In this document: one piece after another, positions 37,501-45,334 of the stretch
Layout: each line of letters opens with the position of its first letter
Position numbering within the stretch: position 1 is the first letter of the stretch
Source: Nostoc sp. FACHB-280
GTDB taxonomy: Bacteria > Cyanobacteriota > Cyanobacteriia > Cyanobacteriales > Nostocaceae
NCBI RefSeq assembly: GCF_014697615.1
Contig: NZ_JACJSD010000010.1
Span: 124,001-188,000 of the forward strand
Reading direction: 5' to 3'
DNA: 64,000 nt
Program-made: the position numbers and the translations under genes
Notes under the pieces: generated by a model
The model's input: the letters and a program-made list of their open reading frames with translations, nothing else
Database searches by the model: none
What the model was told of the DNA's origin: nothing

Positions 37501-39294
37501 GTGTTCTCTGAAAGGGTGCAGAAGTTAAATAATAAAGATGAAAGTGCGAAAGTAGTACCGAAGCGCAGTAAAAACAAGACGAGCGATCGCAAGTTAATTA
37601 ATATAGCACTAGCAGCCGCTAATCATGAGCCAGAAGCGGAAATCGTCAGTCAGCCAGCTTCCCAAATGCAGGTAATTTTGCAAATGCTTGCAGATATCTA
37701 CTTTCGTATTGATCCCCAAGGCATTATCTTAGAATATCAATTAAATAAAACTTATAATTTCATTAACCAAGCACATCTAGTTCCAGGTAAGCAATTACTA
37801 GAGTGTTTTCCCACATCTATTGCTATTCGCTTTCATCAAGCAATTAATCAAGTCCGGCAAACTCAATCTGTAGTTAGTTTTGCATATAGTTTGAATGTCG
37901 GCGATAATAAAGCCCATTGTGAAGCTCAATTATTACCATTAGAAGCAAACGAAATTATTGTGTTGCTGCGCGATATTACTCACATAGTCCAAGAAGCTTT
38001 TATCGAGTGTGAAGATCATTTTCGGACTATTGTGGAAAATGCCAACAATATTATTTCTGCCCTCACTCCCGATGGTTTCTATTCTTATGTGTCTCCGAAC
38101 TGGAGGGAAATTTTAGGGCATGAAGTTTCCGAAGTTGAAGGTCAGCCTTTTGCCTCTTTTTTACATCCCGAAGATTTATCAACTTGTACAGATTATTTCA
38201 CCAAAGCTTTAATTACAGGTGAACCGCAAGACACAATTGAGTATCGTATTAAACATAAAAATGGTACTTGGCGATGGCACAGTTGCTACTTATCAGCCAT
38301 CAAAGATGCCAGTGGTAGTATTATCTACTTTGTTGGTATTTGCCACGATATTACAGTCCGCAAACGGGAAGAAATCCGCAGACAGCGGATAGAAAAAGCT
38401 TTAAGAAAATCAGAAGCCAAGTTTCGCACCAAAACTCAGCAGTTAGAAGAGACACTGCGACAACTACAACAAACCCAGTCTCAACTCATTCAATCAGAAA
38501 AAATGTCGAGTTTGGGACAGTTGGTCGCGGGAATTGCCCACGAAATCAATAATCCGGTGAATTTCATTTATGGCAATGTGAAATATGCCAATGATTATGT
38601 ACAGGATTTATTACATTTAATTGAAATATATCAACAATACTGTTCTCCTTCATCACCAGAAATTTACCAAGAAATTTATGCCGTTGATTTAGATTTTATT
38701 CGCCATGATTTGCCGAAAGTTCTCGACTCAATGAATACTGGGGCCGAGCGTATCCGCCAGATTGTTTTATCTTTACGCAATTTCTCACGAGTTGACGAAG
38801 AAGGCATGAAATTTGTGAATATTCACGAAGGTATTGATAATGCCTTGTTACTGTTGCAAAATCGCCTGAAATCTCAACCAGAATCTTCAGAAATTGAGGT
38901 GATTAAAGAGTATGGTGATTTGCCACAGGTGATGTGTCATCCTGGGCAGATTAATCAGGTATTTATGAGCCTATTAACCAATGCCATTGATGCTTTAGAA
39001 GAAGTTGCTATAGCTCACCCTCAAATTCAGATTCGTACCCAAGTACAAGCAAACGATCGCATCAAAATTAGTATTACTGATAATGGTTCTGGAATCAATG
39101 AAAAAATCCGCGATCGCATCTTTGACCCCTTCTTTACCACTAAACCTGTAGGCAAAGGTACAGGTATGGGGTTATCTATTAGCTATCAAATTATCGTTAA
39201 AAAACACCGTGGAGAATTATATTGCATTTCTACACCAGGCGGAGGAACTGAGTTTGTCATTAGCATACCCACACAACTAGTAGAAGAAGCTTAA
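37501..39294 (+). CDS. PAS-domain sensor histidine kinase
   Basis: 597 residues from a GTG start preceded by AGG at fitting distance. There is no membrane segment, so it is a cytosolic sensor. A first PAS-like domain (about 60-165) is followed by a canonical PAS-PAC (FRTIVENANNIISALTPDG ... GTWRWHSCYLSAIKDASG ... FVGICHDIT). Next are a coiled coil of Gln/Leu repeats (about 300-335), HisKA with SLGQLVAGIAHEINNPVNF (phospho-acceptor His 347), and a HATPase domain with the N-box NQVFMSLLTNAIDAL, DNGSGI, FDPFFTTKP and GTGMGLSISYQI. No response regulator is adjacent, so the partner is encoded elsewhere. Confidence 0.95.
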   Translation: MFSERVQKLNNKDESAKVVPKRSKNKTSDRKLINIALAAANHEPEAEIVSQPASQMQVILQMLADIYFRIDPQGIILEYQLNKTYNFINQAHLVPGKQLLECFPTSIAIRFHQAINQVRQTQSVVSFAYSLNVGDNKAHCEAQLLPLEANEIIVLLRDITHIVQEAFIECEDHFRTIVENANNIISALTPDGFYSYVSPNWREILGHEVSEVEGQPFASFLHPEDLSTCTDYFTKALITGEPQDTIEYRIKHKNGTWRWHSCYLSAIKDASGSIIYFVGICHDITVRKREEIRRQRIEKALRKSEAKFRTKTQQLEETLRQLQQTQSQLIQSEKMSSLGQLVAGIAHEINNPVNFIYGNVKYANDYVQDLLHLIEIYQQYCSPSSPEIYQEIYAVDLDFIRHDLPKVLDSMNTGAERIRQIVLSLRNFSRVDEEGMKFVNIHEGIDNALLLLQNRLKSQPESSEIEVIKEYGDLPQVMCHPGQINQVFMSLLTNAIDALEEVAIAHPQIQIRTQVQANDRIKISITDNGSGINEKIRDRIFDPFFTTKPVGKGTGMGLSISYQIIVKKHRGELYCISTPGGGTEFVISIPTQLVEEA

Positions 39295-39376
39295 ATTCAG
39301 AACTCAGCAGTCGGAAGTCAGAATTCCAGACTAATTTACTGTAAATTTGGTACAAGCTTTCCATAAAAGCGATCGC

Positions 39377-39808
39377 TCATCCTTTACCTTGTTGTTGTGC
39401 TTGGACAATTGTTACATTAACTTCTTGACCATAGGCAATCTCAAGTTGATAACCATCAGGGTCACGGATAAAAGCCCAGTAACCCACAGGCGCACCGTAA
39501 TCATCTGGCCCTGCTTGCAATACACCTTCTGATTTTGCTTGCTGACACAGATAATCTACTTCTTCACGGCTTTTACAGGCTACGCCAATATGAAACCCCG
39601 GTGAAGGTTGACATTGTGATTTATCTAATTGCAGCAGCACAATCACAAATGGCCGAGTTAAATCACTAATCCAAGCCACTTCACAATTGTTAGTTTCATC
39701 AGTGCGGCGATGCACCACTTTCATACCAGCATACTTTTGATAAAAAGCAATGCTTTTATTGATGTCGGTTACTCCCAGCGCAACATGAGTTAAGCCAATA
39801 TCTGCCAT
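39377..39808 (-). CDS. VOC-family (glyoxalase/bleomycin-resistance fold) protein
   Basis: 143 residues from the ATG at 39808 (MADIGLTHVALGVTDINKSI). The frame stays open 38 codons further upstream, but that part overlaps a perfect palindromic repeat (39881-39915) and is not protein-like, so I chose the inner start. Two beta-alpha-beta-beta-beta modules are seen: THVALGVTDINKSIAFYQKYAGMKVV and GFHIGVACKSREEVDYL ... AFIRDPDGYQLEIAYGQEV. The metal-ligand positions (His, Glu) are present. Relatives are dioxygenases, lyases or resistance proteins; the substrate is unknown. Confidence 0.88.
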   Translation of the reverse strand: MADIGLTHVALGVTDINKSIAFYQKYAGMKVVHRRTDETNNCEVAWISDLTRPFVIVLLQLDKSQCQPSPGFHIGVACKSREEVDYLCQQAKSEGVLQAGPDDYGAPVGYWAFIRDPDGYQLEIAYGQEVNVTIVQAQQQGKG

Positions 39809-39880
39809 GAGTTTTTCCCTATACACATCAAAAATATCTTTTAGATTTATGATATTCCGAGTTTCAAGTACACACACACT

Positions 39881-39915
39881 ATGAAAAAGACGTTGCAGTG
39901 CAACGTCTTTTTCAT
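39881..39915. repeat. Perfect palindrome with GACGTTGCA core, copy 4 of the family
   Basis: 17-bp arms (ATGAAAAAGACGTTGCA and its complement) around one base. On both strands it ends in a T-rich arm, so it could serve as an intrinsic terminator for the minus-strand 92-aa gene that ends at 39936. Confidence 0.7.
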
Positions 39916-39935
39916 TACTCATTACTCAGCACTAC

Positions 39936-40214
39936 TCATTGCATCAAAATTTGCCGAGTTAAAATACACATCACCTCATCTGGATTGTCTGTTGGAAGTA
40001 GTGGACTCCAATCTGCAACATTAGCGTAGCCCAGCAGATGCAAGTGGTGAATTGTACTGGTGACAGCTTTGGGAGAACCGATGAGCAAATGTTTGATTGG
40101 TTCTCTCTGGGGAAATGGCTGTGGTGCGAATTGCTTGCGGCTGGGAGAATTGGCATTTGCGCCTAAGAACTGCGCTAATTTGGATTGGGCAAATTGTAGT
40201 AAATATGCAATCAT
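39936..40214 (-). CDS. Small hypothetical protein, 92 aa
   Basis: I do not recognise a domain. It begins MIAYLLQFAQSKLAQFLGANA and has a Pro/Arg/Gln-rich middle. The better-ordered C-terminal half, HLLIGSPKAVTSTIHHLHLLGYANVADWSP, is followed by DNPDEVMCILTRQI. The balanced composition and a sensible ATG make it a likely gene, of a type I believe is conserved in cyanobacteria. A palindrome follows its stop. Confidence 0.55.
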   Translation of the reverse strand: MIAYLLQFAQSKLAQFLGANANSPSRKQFAPQPFPQREPIKHLLIGSPKAVTSTIHHLHLLGYANVADWSPLLPTDNPDEVMCILTRQILMQ

Positions 40215-40711
40215 GGGGTTGAAACTCCAGGTTTGGGTTTTTATAAAAGCGATCGCCGCCTTCTTGCCGGAATTACGCGATCGCTTTTATTTCAGTTTTG
40301 GGTTTAGATAAGGGCGATCGCTTTATTCTTGATTGAATTGGGCGATCGCCTTTATCATGATTTTATATTAATGTATAATTTTATACTTGTCAAACACTAA
40401 TGCAAAAAAAATTATGAAAAACCACCCCCATTTTTGTAGAAAAAAATAAGGTTGAATCTCCAGGTAGTTAATAGCATTTTCTAATACAATAATTATTGAC
40501 CACGTACAGATTTCATAATATAAAAAAAGAGAATTAATCAATAAACAACTGAGTGCTGTTGTCGCAAAAAGTGATGATTTTGTTGTTGAATATATATAAA
40601 AAACCTTAATAATTAATAAACACCATCTTCCTTGTCTCCCTTGTCGCTTTCATTCGGATATAAATAATGCTAGAATTAGCATCGAAATAATTCGTATATT
40701 TAAATATTTCA
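40215..40711. other. Spacer with HIP1 cluster, then AT-rich stretch
   Basis: 497 bases, no gene. Bases 40243-40349 hold four HIP1 octamers (listed separately). The rest (40360-40700) is very AT-rich, with a TCTTCCTTGTCTCCCTTGTCGC stretch at about 40625-40650 that resembles the CTTGTCTCCCTTGTC repeats at 60545-60580. It should contain the promoter of the Rpn-type gene. Confidence 0.5.
40243..40349. repeat. Cluster of four HIP1 octamers, two in an inverted repeat
   Basis: ATAAAAGCGATCGC (40243-40256) and GCGATCGCTTTTAT (40277-40290) are exact reverse complements. Two further GCGATCGC sites follow at 40314-40321 and 40342-40349. The density is far above the rest of the window. Confidence 0.8.
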
Positions 40712-41497
40712 GTGAAACGTGACTCTATTTATTACCAAATTTTCAAGCGGTTTCCAGCGTTAATATTTGAACTCATTGATAAACGTCCTGCACAGGTGCA
40801 AGACTATCGATTTGAATCAGTCGAAGTAAAAGAAACCGCTTTTCGGATTGATGGTGTTTTCTTACCACCAGAAGACACAACATCTAGAGTTATCTTTTTT
40901 GCTGAAGTGCAATTTCAGAGAGACGAAAGTCTTTATCATCGGTTTTTTACTGAATCAATGATGTATTTGAACCGAAATCAATCTCAATACAATGATTGGT
41001 ATTGCGTGGTAATATTTCCATCACGCTCTTTAGAACCAAGCGATAAAAGAACTCATCGCATATTTTTAAACAGCGATCAAGTTCAGCGCATTTATTTGGA
41101 TGAGTTAGGTACTTCTGATACTCTGCCAATAGGCATCAACTTAATGCAGTTGACAACCGCATCCTCTGAAACAATGGCAGAGCAAGCCAAGCAACTAATT
41201 CAACGAGTAAAATTAGAAGAAACAGGCACACTGCCAAAAACCGAAATCATCGAAATTATTACGACAATTGCTGTGTACAAGTTTTCGTCTTTGAGTCGAG
41301 AGGAAGTAGAAGCTATGCTAGGACTGACTTTAGAACAAACAAGAGTATATCAGGAAGCCAAAGAAGAAGGTCGAGAAGAACGGGAAGCTGAATTGTTAAA
41401 AGTTGCTGTCCCACTGTTACTAAAAACAGGGATGAGTGTCGAACAGATTGCTCAACAATTTAATGTTGCAGTGGAATCTGTGGAGAAATACAGGTAA
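40712..41497 (+). CDS. Rpn-type PD-(D/E)XK nuclease-like protein (DUF2887-like)
   Basis: 261 residues from a GTG start. The N-terminus MKRDSIYYQIFKRFPALIFELI is typical of this group. The nuclease core has the Asp in FRIDGVFLPP (about 47-53) and the Glu-x-Gln in FFAEVQFQRD, the usual variant of the D...ExK active site in these proteins. The region after residue 190 is charged and helical, ending in GMSVEQIAQQFNVAVESVEKYR, a small helix-turn-helix-like tail. Rpn proteins are DNA nucleases linked to recombination and recently to phage defence. The gene lies 184 bases upstream of the NACHT pair. Confidence 0.85.
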   Translation: MKRDSIYYQIFKRFPALIFELIDKRPAQVQDYRFESVEVKETAFRIDGVFLPPEDTTSRVIFFAEVQFQRDESLYHRFFTESMMYLNRNQSQYNDWYCVVIFPSRSLEPSDKRTHRIFLNSDQVQRIYLDELGTSDTLPIGINLMQLTTASSETMAEQAKQLIQRVKLEETGTLPKTEIIEIITTIAVYKFSSLSREEVEAMLGLTLEQTRVYQEAKEEGREEREAELLKVAVPLLLKTGMSVEQIAQQFNVAVESVEKYR

Positions 41498-41681
41498 GAT
41501 TACCTGTGATGAGTTATGGCGATCACACTTCATCTTACCCGAATTGCTCAAGATTCGTTATGTACAATTGACTAACCCGCCCCCAAGAGCGATCGTCATT
41601 ACATTTGGCGTATAAGTAATATCACCACTAGAATATATACAGACAAACTTTGACGTTATTTAGCCTATTTATAGTGGATTT

Positions 41682-42101
41682 ATGACACCTGAGAGCTTTT
41701 TTATTGCTTTAGCTACTCTGCTTCTGACTAAAGCAGGGGGGAAAATTGGCAACAACATTGGTGATGTTTTATGGACAGTTCCTGGTAAGTTGATAGAATT
41801 ACTGCGCCAAAAGAACAAAGTCCCATCTCTGACCAGTAATGAACCGCAGCCTTTAGACTATGGTCAAGCAGTGCTGGAAATAAAAGCCGCAGCAGACACA
41901 GACCCAGAAATTGCTCAAGCTGTTGTGGAAGTGGAAGCAGCAGTTAATGATAGTCAGTCTGAGACTGCTAAGGAAATTAAAAAGTTAGCAGATGAAATCA
42001 GGTCACACCCATCAATCGTCAACAAATTTGGTAAGTTAGCAGACAAAATCGGGCAAGTTGTCATTGGTGGTACTGGTAAAATCGAAAACATGAATTTTTG
42101 A
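41682..42101 (+). CDS. Small protein paired with the NACHT NTPase (putative effector/adaptor)
   Basis: 139 residues, no known family recognised. The N-terminus has a hydrophobic helix, SFFIALATLLLTKAGGKIG, then a basic segment; the middle is acidic and helical. The C-terminus has two repeats, KKLADEIRS and GKLADKIGQVVIGGTGKI. The second is almost identical to the N-terminus of the next protein (GKLADKIG...GGTVNI). In bacterial NLR systems a small effector often ends in an amyloid-type motif matched at the N-terminus of the adjacent NLR, and the layout here fits that. The hydrophobic N-terminus would suit a membrane-acting effector. Function is inferred from context only. The stop TGA is in frame with the NACHT gene. 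Confidence 0.7.
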   Translation: MTPESFFIALATLLLTKAGGKIGNNIGDVLWTVPGKLIELLRQKNKVPSLTSNEPQPLDYGQAVLEIKAAADTDPEIAQAVVEVEAAVNDSQSETAKEIKKLADEIRSHPSIVNKFGKLADKIGQVVIGGTGKIENMNF

Positions 42102-42119
42102 CAAGGGCATGGCTCATGT

Positions 42120-44906
42120 ATGCCTGAAGATTCTGGCAAGTTAGCAGACAAAATTGGGGCTTATGCTGCTTATGGCGGTACAGTTAACATAGATAAACTG
42201 ATAGTTAATGCTTCAGATAGTTCTGAAGTTATTGGTTTTACATTGGCAGACTGGTGTGAAGTTTGCACCGCCATGTTGAAAAGTCAGCAGGAAAAAGCAA
42301 CAGAACTCAGACGCAAAGCGACAGAACAAGGTTTTGAAATTAACGTTTATGTTCCCTTGGGGTTGGTGGAACGCAAACAGCAGCAACGCCGACAACAAGA
42401 TGAACAGCAAGACAGAGAAAAAGTCTATGAATTAACCGAAGAAGTCATTGTCACAACTTATGAACATGGCGCATTTCTCCGCGAAGTAATTGCACAACAG
42501 CCAGCCGAAAAAAATAAACATATTGCTATCATTGGTGAACCGGGAGCAGGGAAAACTACTTTATTGAGTACCATTGCTTCTTTTATTAATGACAGCACTC
42601 AAGATTTACCAATCTGTATTTCTCTAGGCAATTTACAGGGAAAAACCATTGAGGAATATTTACTCAAGCAATGGCTGACTGAAGCAATGAGATTAGCCAA
42701 ACCTCATGTTGCAGTCACACAAAAAATTGAACATCAATTAATTGAGTGTTTTAGTACAGGAAGAGTTTGGCTACTTTTAGATGGTGTAGATGAAATGGGT
42801 GAAAATTCACCTGTGCAAGCATTAGCCAAAATTAATCGAGAACTGATAGCATCTCTGAGACAGGCGCGGGTGGTTTTAACTTGTCGGTTAAATGTTTGGG
42901 ATGCCAAGGTTAGTAATCCACTTATAGGATTTGATACTTATAAAACCCAAAAGTTTAAACTAGAACAAATTGATGAATTTATTCAAAAGTGGTTTGAGCG
43001 TGCTGGTGATTTAGTAAAAGGGAAGACACTACAGGCAAAATTAAAAGAAACGAAACATGATAACATTCGTCAATTAGTGAGAAATCCTCTATGTTTATCG
43101 CTCTTGTGTCAGACATTTGATGTTAAGCAGGGAGAATTACCAAAAACAAAAGCCGCGCTTTATAAGACATTTATCCGCTATTTATATGAATGGAAATCAG
43201 AGTTATTTCCTGATTTGTATGACTCTGATGATTTAAAAGATAAATTACACCTTGCTTTAAGTAAATTAGCTTTTGCAGGGATTGATACTAAAGCTGGATT
43301 TCGCTTAACAAAAAAGTTAGCACGTCAGCAAATGACTGAGAAACTATTTCAACTTGCTTGTGGTAGTTTCTGGCTAATTTTAGTAGAAAGAACAGATGAA
43401 GACGATGAAGAAGTTTATACTTTTTTTCATCCTAACTTTCAAGAATATTTTGCGGCTTTAGCAGTAGATGATTGGGATTTATTTCTACCTCGCAAACACA
43501 CAGATAGACCCGTAAAAGAGAAAGACGAAAGAGGAGAAGATAAGCATTACCGCATTTTTGAATCACAGTGGCGAGAGGTTATTTTACTGTGGTTAGGGCG
43601 AGAAGAAGAAAACATAAAACAGCAAAAACAAAAGTTTATTAATGCTTTAGTCAACTTTAAAGATGGATGCGGTAAGTGGAATAGTAAAAATGTAGACAAA
43701 GGTTTTTATGAATATCGCGCTTACTTTTTAGCTGCTGTAGGCATTGCAGAGTTTAGAGAATATTCTAGAGCCGATGAAATAGTCGCGCAGATTCTCAAAT
43801 GGGGCTTTGGTTATTCCACAGAAAAGCAGAATTGGGTGGAATTTCTGCGTCCAATTTCAAACGAAGCTAGAGCAGCACTGCTACAAACAGAAAGAATAAA
43901 AGCGATCAAAGCTTTGGAGAAACAGCTGCAATTAAAAAATTTGCCTAACAAATCCCGTCGTAACTATGCGGCGGCAGAAAGCTTATGGCAAATCGACCCT
44001 AAGAATGAACAAGCCATTAACGCGTTAGCGCCATTTCTGCTATCCAAAGAAGCGTTTGGTATTGGTAATGAACAAGTCATATCAGATTTGATGCAACTGG
44101 GGCAGTTGAAAAAAGAGTTTGACAACACTGCTAGGCAGAAAGTGGCATCTACTTTAGAGCAATTCGACGCTAACAATCGACAAGCAATTGATGAAGAGAT
44201 TGACCTGCTAGTACAACGCCTACAGTCTAAAAATTTAGAGGATGACTACATCCGTTGGCAGATAGCAGATGGGTTAGTGAAAATCGACCCAGGTAATGAA
44301 ACAGCGATCGCCACCTTGGTAAAACTGCTGGAATCCACCACTGTAGATGACTTCACCCGTAGGTATGCAGCATATAGCTTAAGGACAATCACCATAGGAA
44401 ATAAAGAAGCGATCACTGCTTTGGTAAAACTGCTGCAATCCACCACTGTGAGTAACTCCACCCATAGGGAAGCAGTAGAAAGCTTAGGGAAAATTGGCAT
44501 AGGAAATAAAGAAGCGATCGCTGCTTTGATAAAACTGCTGGAATCCACAACTGTGGATGACTTAACCAGTTGGCAGGCAGCATCAAGTTTAGGGAAAATC
44601 GCTATAGGAAATCAGGAAGCGATCGCCGCTTTGGTAAAACTGCTGCAATCCACAACTGTGAATGACTACACCCGTAGGTATGCAGCAGATTGCTTAGGAA
44701 AAATTCTACAGAATAATCAGGATCGCTCTACTGTAGTCAAAGTGTTAAGTAATTATTGGAAATTGGATGGTAAATACTATGATTTAGCCTGGCAATGCGC
44801 CCAGAATATGCCTTACCCCGATTTCTATCAAGCTTGGCATCCGCACAATTTTGCTATTCGTACAATGCGAAGCTTAAAGCAAATCCTCTTCACCAGAATC
44901 ATTTAA
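42120..44906 (+). CDS. NACHT NTPase with C-terminal HEAT repeats (bacterial NLR-like)
   Basis: 928 residues. N-terminal region about 1-125 includes GKLADKIG and GGTVNIDKL; then NACHT: Walker A IIGEPGAGKTTLL (about 136-148), Walker B VWLLLDGVDEMG (about 215-226), sensor VVLTCRLNVWD, and the downstream NPLCLSLLCQTF and FFHPNFQEYFAA helices typical of NACHT/NLR proteins. At 729-868 there are four 35-residue HEAT-type repeats with nearly identical DNA. Proteins of this class (bNACHT) are antiphage sensors that oligomerise when triggered; the repeats would be the sensing part. It is 18 bases after the small protein gene and has no strong ribosome-binding site. AT-rich codons are similar to the flanking small gene. 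Confidence 0.9.
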   Translation: MPEDSGKLADKIGAYAAYGGTVNIDKLIVNASDSSEVIGFTLADWCEVCTAMLKSQQEKATELRRKATEQGFEINVYVPLGLVERKQQQRRQQDEQQDREKVYELTEEVIVTTYEHGAFLREVIAQQPAEKNKHIAIIGEPGAGKTTLLSTIASFINDSTQDLPICISLGNLQGKTIEEYLLKQWLTEAMRLAKPHVAVTQKIEHQLIECFSTGRVWLLLDGVDEMGENSPVQALAKINRELIASLRQARVVLTCRLNVWDAKVSNPLIGFDTYKTQKFKLEQIDEFIQKWFERAGDLVKGKTLQAKLKETKHDNIRQLVRNPLCLSLLCQTFDVKQGELPKTKAALYKTFIRYLYEWKSELFPDLYDSDDLKDKLHLALSKLAFAGIDTKAGFRLTKKLARQQMTEKLFQLACGSFWLILVERTDEDDEEVYTFFHPNFQEYFAALAVDDWDLFLPRKHTDRPVKEKDERGEDKHYRIFESQWREVILLWLGREEENIKQQKQKFINALVNFKDGCGKWNSKNVDKGFYEYRAYFLAAVGIAEFREYSRADEIVAQILKWGFGYSTEKQNWVEFLRPISNEARAALLQTERIKAIKALEKQLQLKNLPNKSRRNYAAAESLWQIDPKNEQAINALAPFLLSKEAFGIGNEQVISDLMQLGQLKKEFDNTARQKVASTLEQFDANNRQAIDEEIDLLVQRLQSKNLEDDYIRWQIADGLVKIDPGNETAIATLVKLLESTTVDDFTRRYAAYSLRTITIGNKEAITALVKLLQSTTVSNSTHREAVESLGKIGIGNKEAIAALIKLLESTTVDDLTSWQAASSLGKIAIGNQEAIAALVKLLQSTTVNDYTRRYAADCLGKILQNNQDRSTVVKVLSNYWKLDGKYYDLAWQCAQNMPYPDFYQAWHPHNFAIRTMRSLKQILFTRII
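44304..44723 (+). repeat. Four 105-bp tandem repeats encoding HEAT units
   Basis: GCGATCGCC-type units start at 44304, 44409, 44514 and 44619, exactly 105 bases apart. Each encodes 35 residues of the form AI-ALVKLLQSTTV...A..LGKI.IGN.E. Units 1, 3 and 4 contain a full HIP1 octamer, and unit 2 has one mismatch (GCGATCAC). Confidence 0.9.
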
Positions 44907-44928
44907 GCTATTTTCCAACCGTGACATT

Positions 44929-44944
44929 ACAAATAGCTATTTGT
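44929..44944. repeat. Perfect 16-bp palindrome after the NACHT gene
   Basis: ACAAATAGCTATTTGT lies 22 bases after the NACHT stop and just before the truncated toxin remnant on the other strand. It may be a weak terminator or mark the junction. Confidence 0.5.
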
Positions 44945-44950
44945 GGATTG

Positions 44951-44995
44951 TTAAAATACGCACTCTAGATTGTTCATATCAATCAAAATTTTCAT
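44951..44995 (-). pseudogene. Remnant of a PIN-like (DUF5615) toxin gene, 14 codons
   Basis: An ATG at 44995 overlaps the DUF433 stop as ATGA, the arrangement usual for DUF433-DUF5615 pairs. It reads MKILIDMN, which matches the start of PIN-like DUF5615 toxins, then LECVF-type unrelated codons and a TAA at 44951. The remaining 100 or so codons of a normal toxin are missing; the NACHT gene end lies 45 bases further on. Confidence 0.65.
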
Positions 44996-45222
44996 GCGAT
45001 TCTGAGAGGTACTTCAATTTCTTCAACTCGCCATGCAGCATAGGCAAGCGCCTCATAAATATCAGCTTCTTCCAGATAGGGATACGCTTTGAGGATATCA
45101 CTATTACTGTGTCCAGATGCCATTAAACCAACTATAGTACCAACAGTAACGCGCATTCCCCGAATGCAAGGTTTACCACCCATCACTTCTGGATTGCGAG
45201 TAATTCTGGTGAGATTTTGCAT
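44992..45222 (-). CDS. DUF433 antitoxin-like protein
   Basis: 76 residues. RITRNPEVMGGKPCIRGMRVTVGTIV and the helix-turn-helix-like SNSDILKAYPYLEEADIYEALAYA are the DUF433 signature. DUF433 proteins are the antitoxin half of toxin-antitoxin pairs with PIN-like (DUF5615) toxins and probably repress their own operon. Here the gene is full length but its partner, expected immediately downstream on the minus strand, is reduced to a 14-codon remnant overlapping the stop. Confidence 0.9.
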   Translation of the reverse strand: MQNLTRITRNPEVMGGKPCIRGMRVTVGTIVGLMASGHSNSDILKAYPYLEEADIYEALAYAAWRVEEIEVPLRIA

Positions 45223-45334
45223 GGTTGTGGCTTCGTAATGTATGGTTATTGGATTGAGAAACTAGACACAACTGTGTCAATATTTCCTATTATCTGACCT
45301 TTCCAGGCAATGAAACAGTGTTTTCCTAAATCAA

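Noticed and set aside
39809-39922. N-terminal extension of the VOC protein
   Set aside because: The extension overlaps a perfect 35-base palindromic repeat, and the conserved domain begins right after the inner ATG at 39808.
44246-44548. 100-codon minus-strand frame across the HEAT repeats
   Set aside because: It is the mirror of the repeat units on the other strand; its repeats are a consequence of the HEAT coding sequence.
44304-44723. Regularly spaced repeats, considered as a CRISPR array
   Set aside because: The 105-bp units have no unique spacers, keep one reading frame and encode HEAT motifs inside the NACHT gene.
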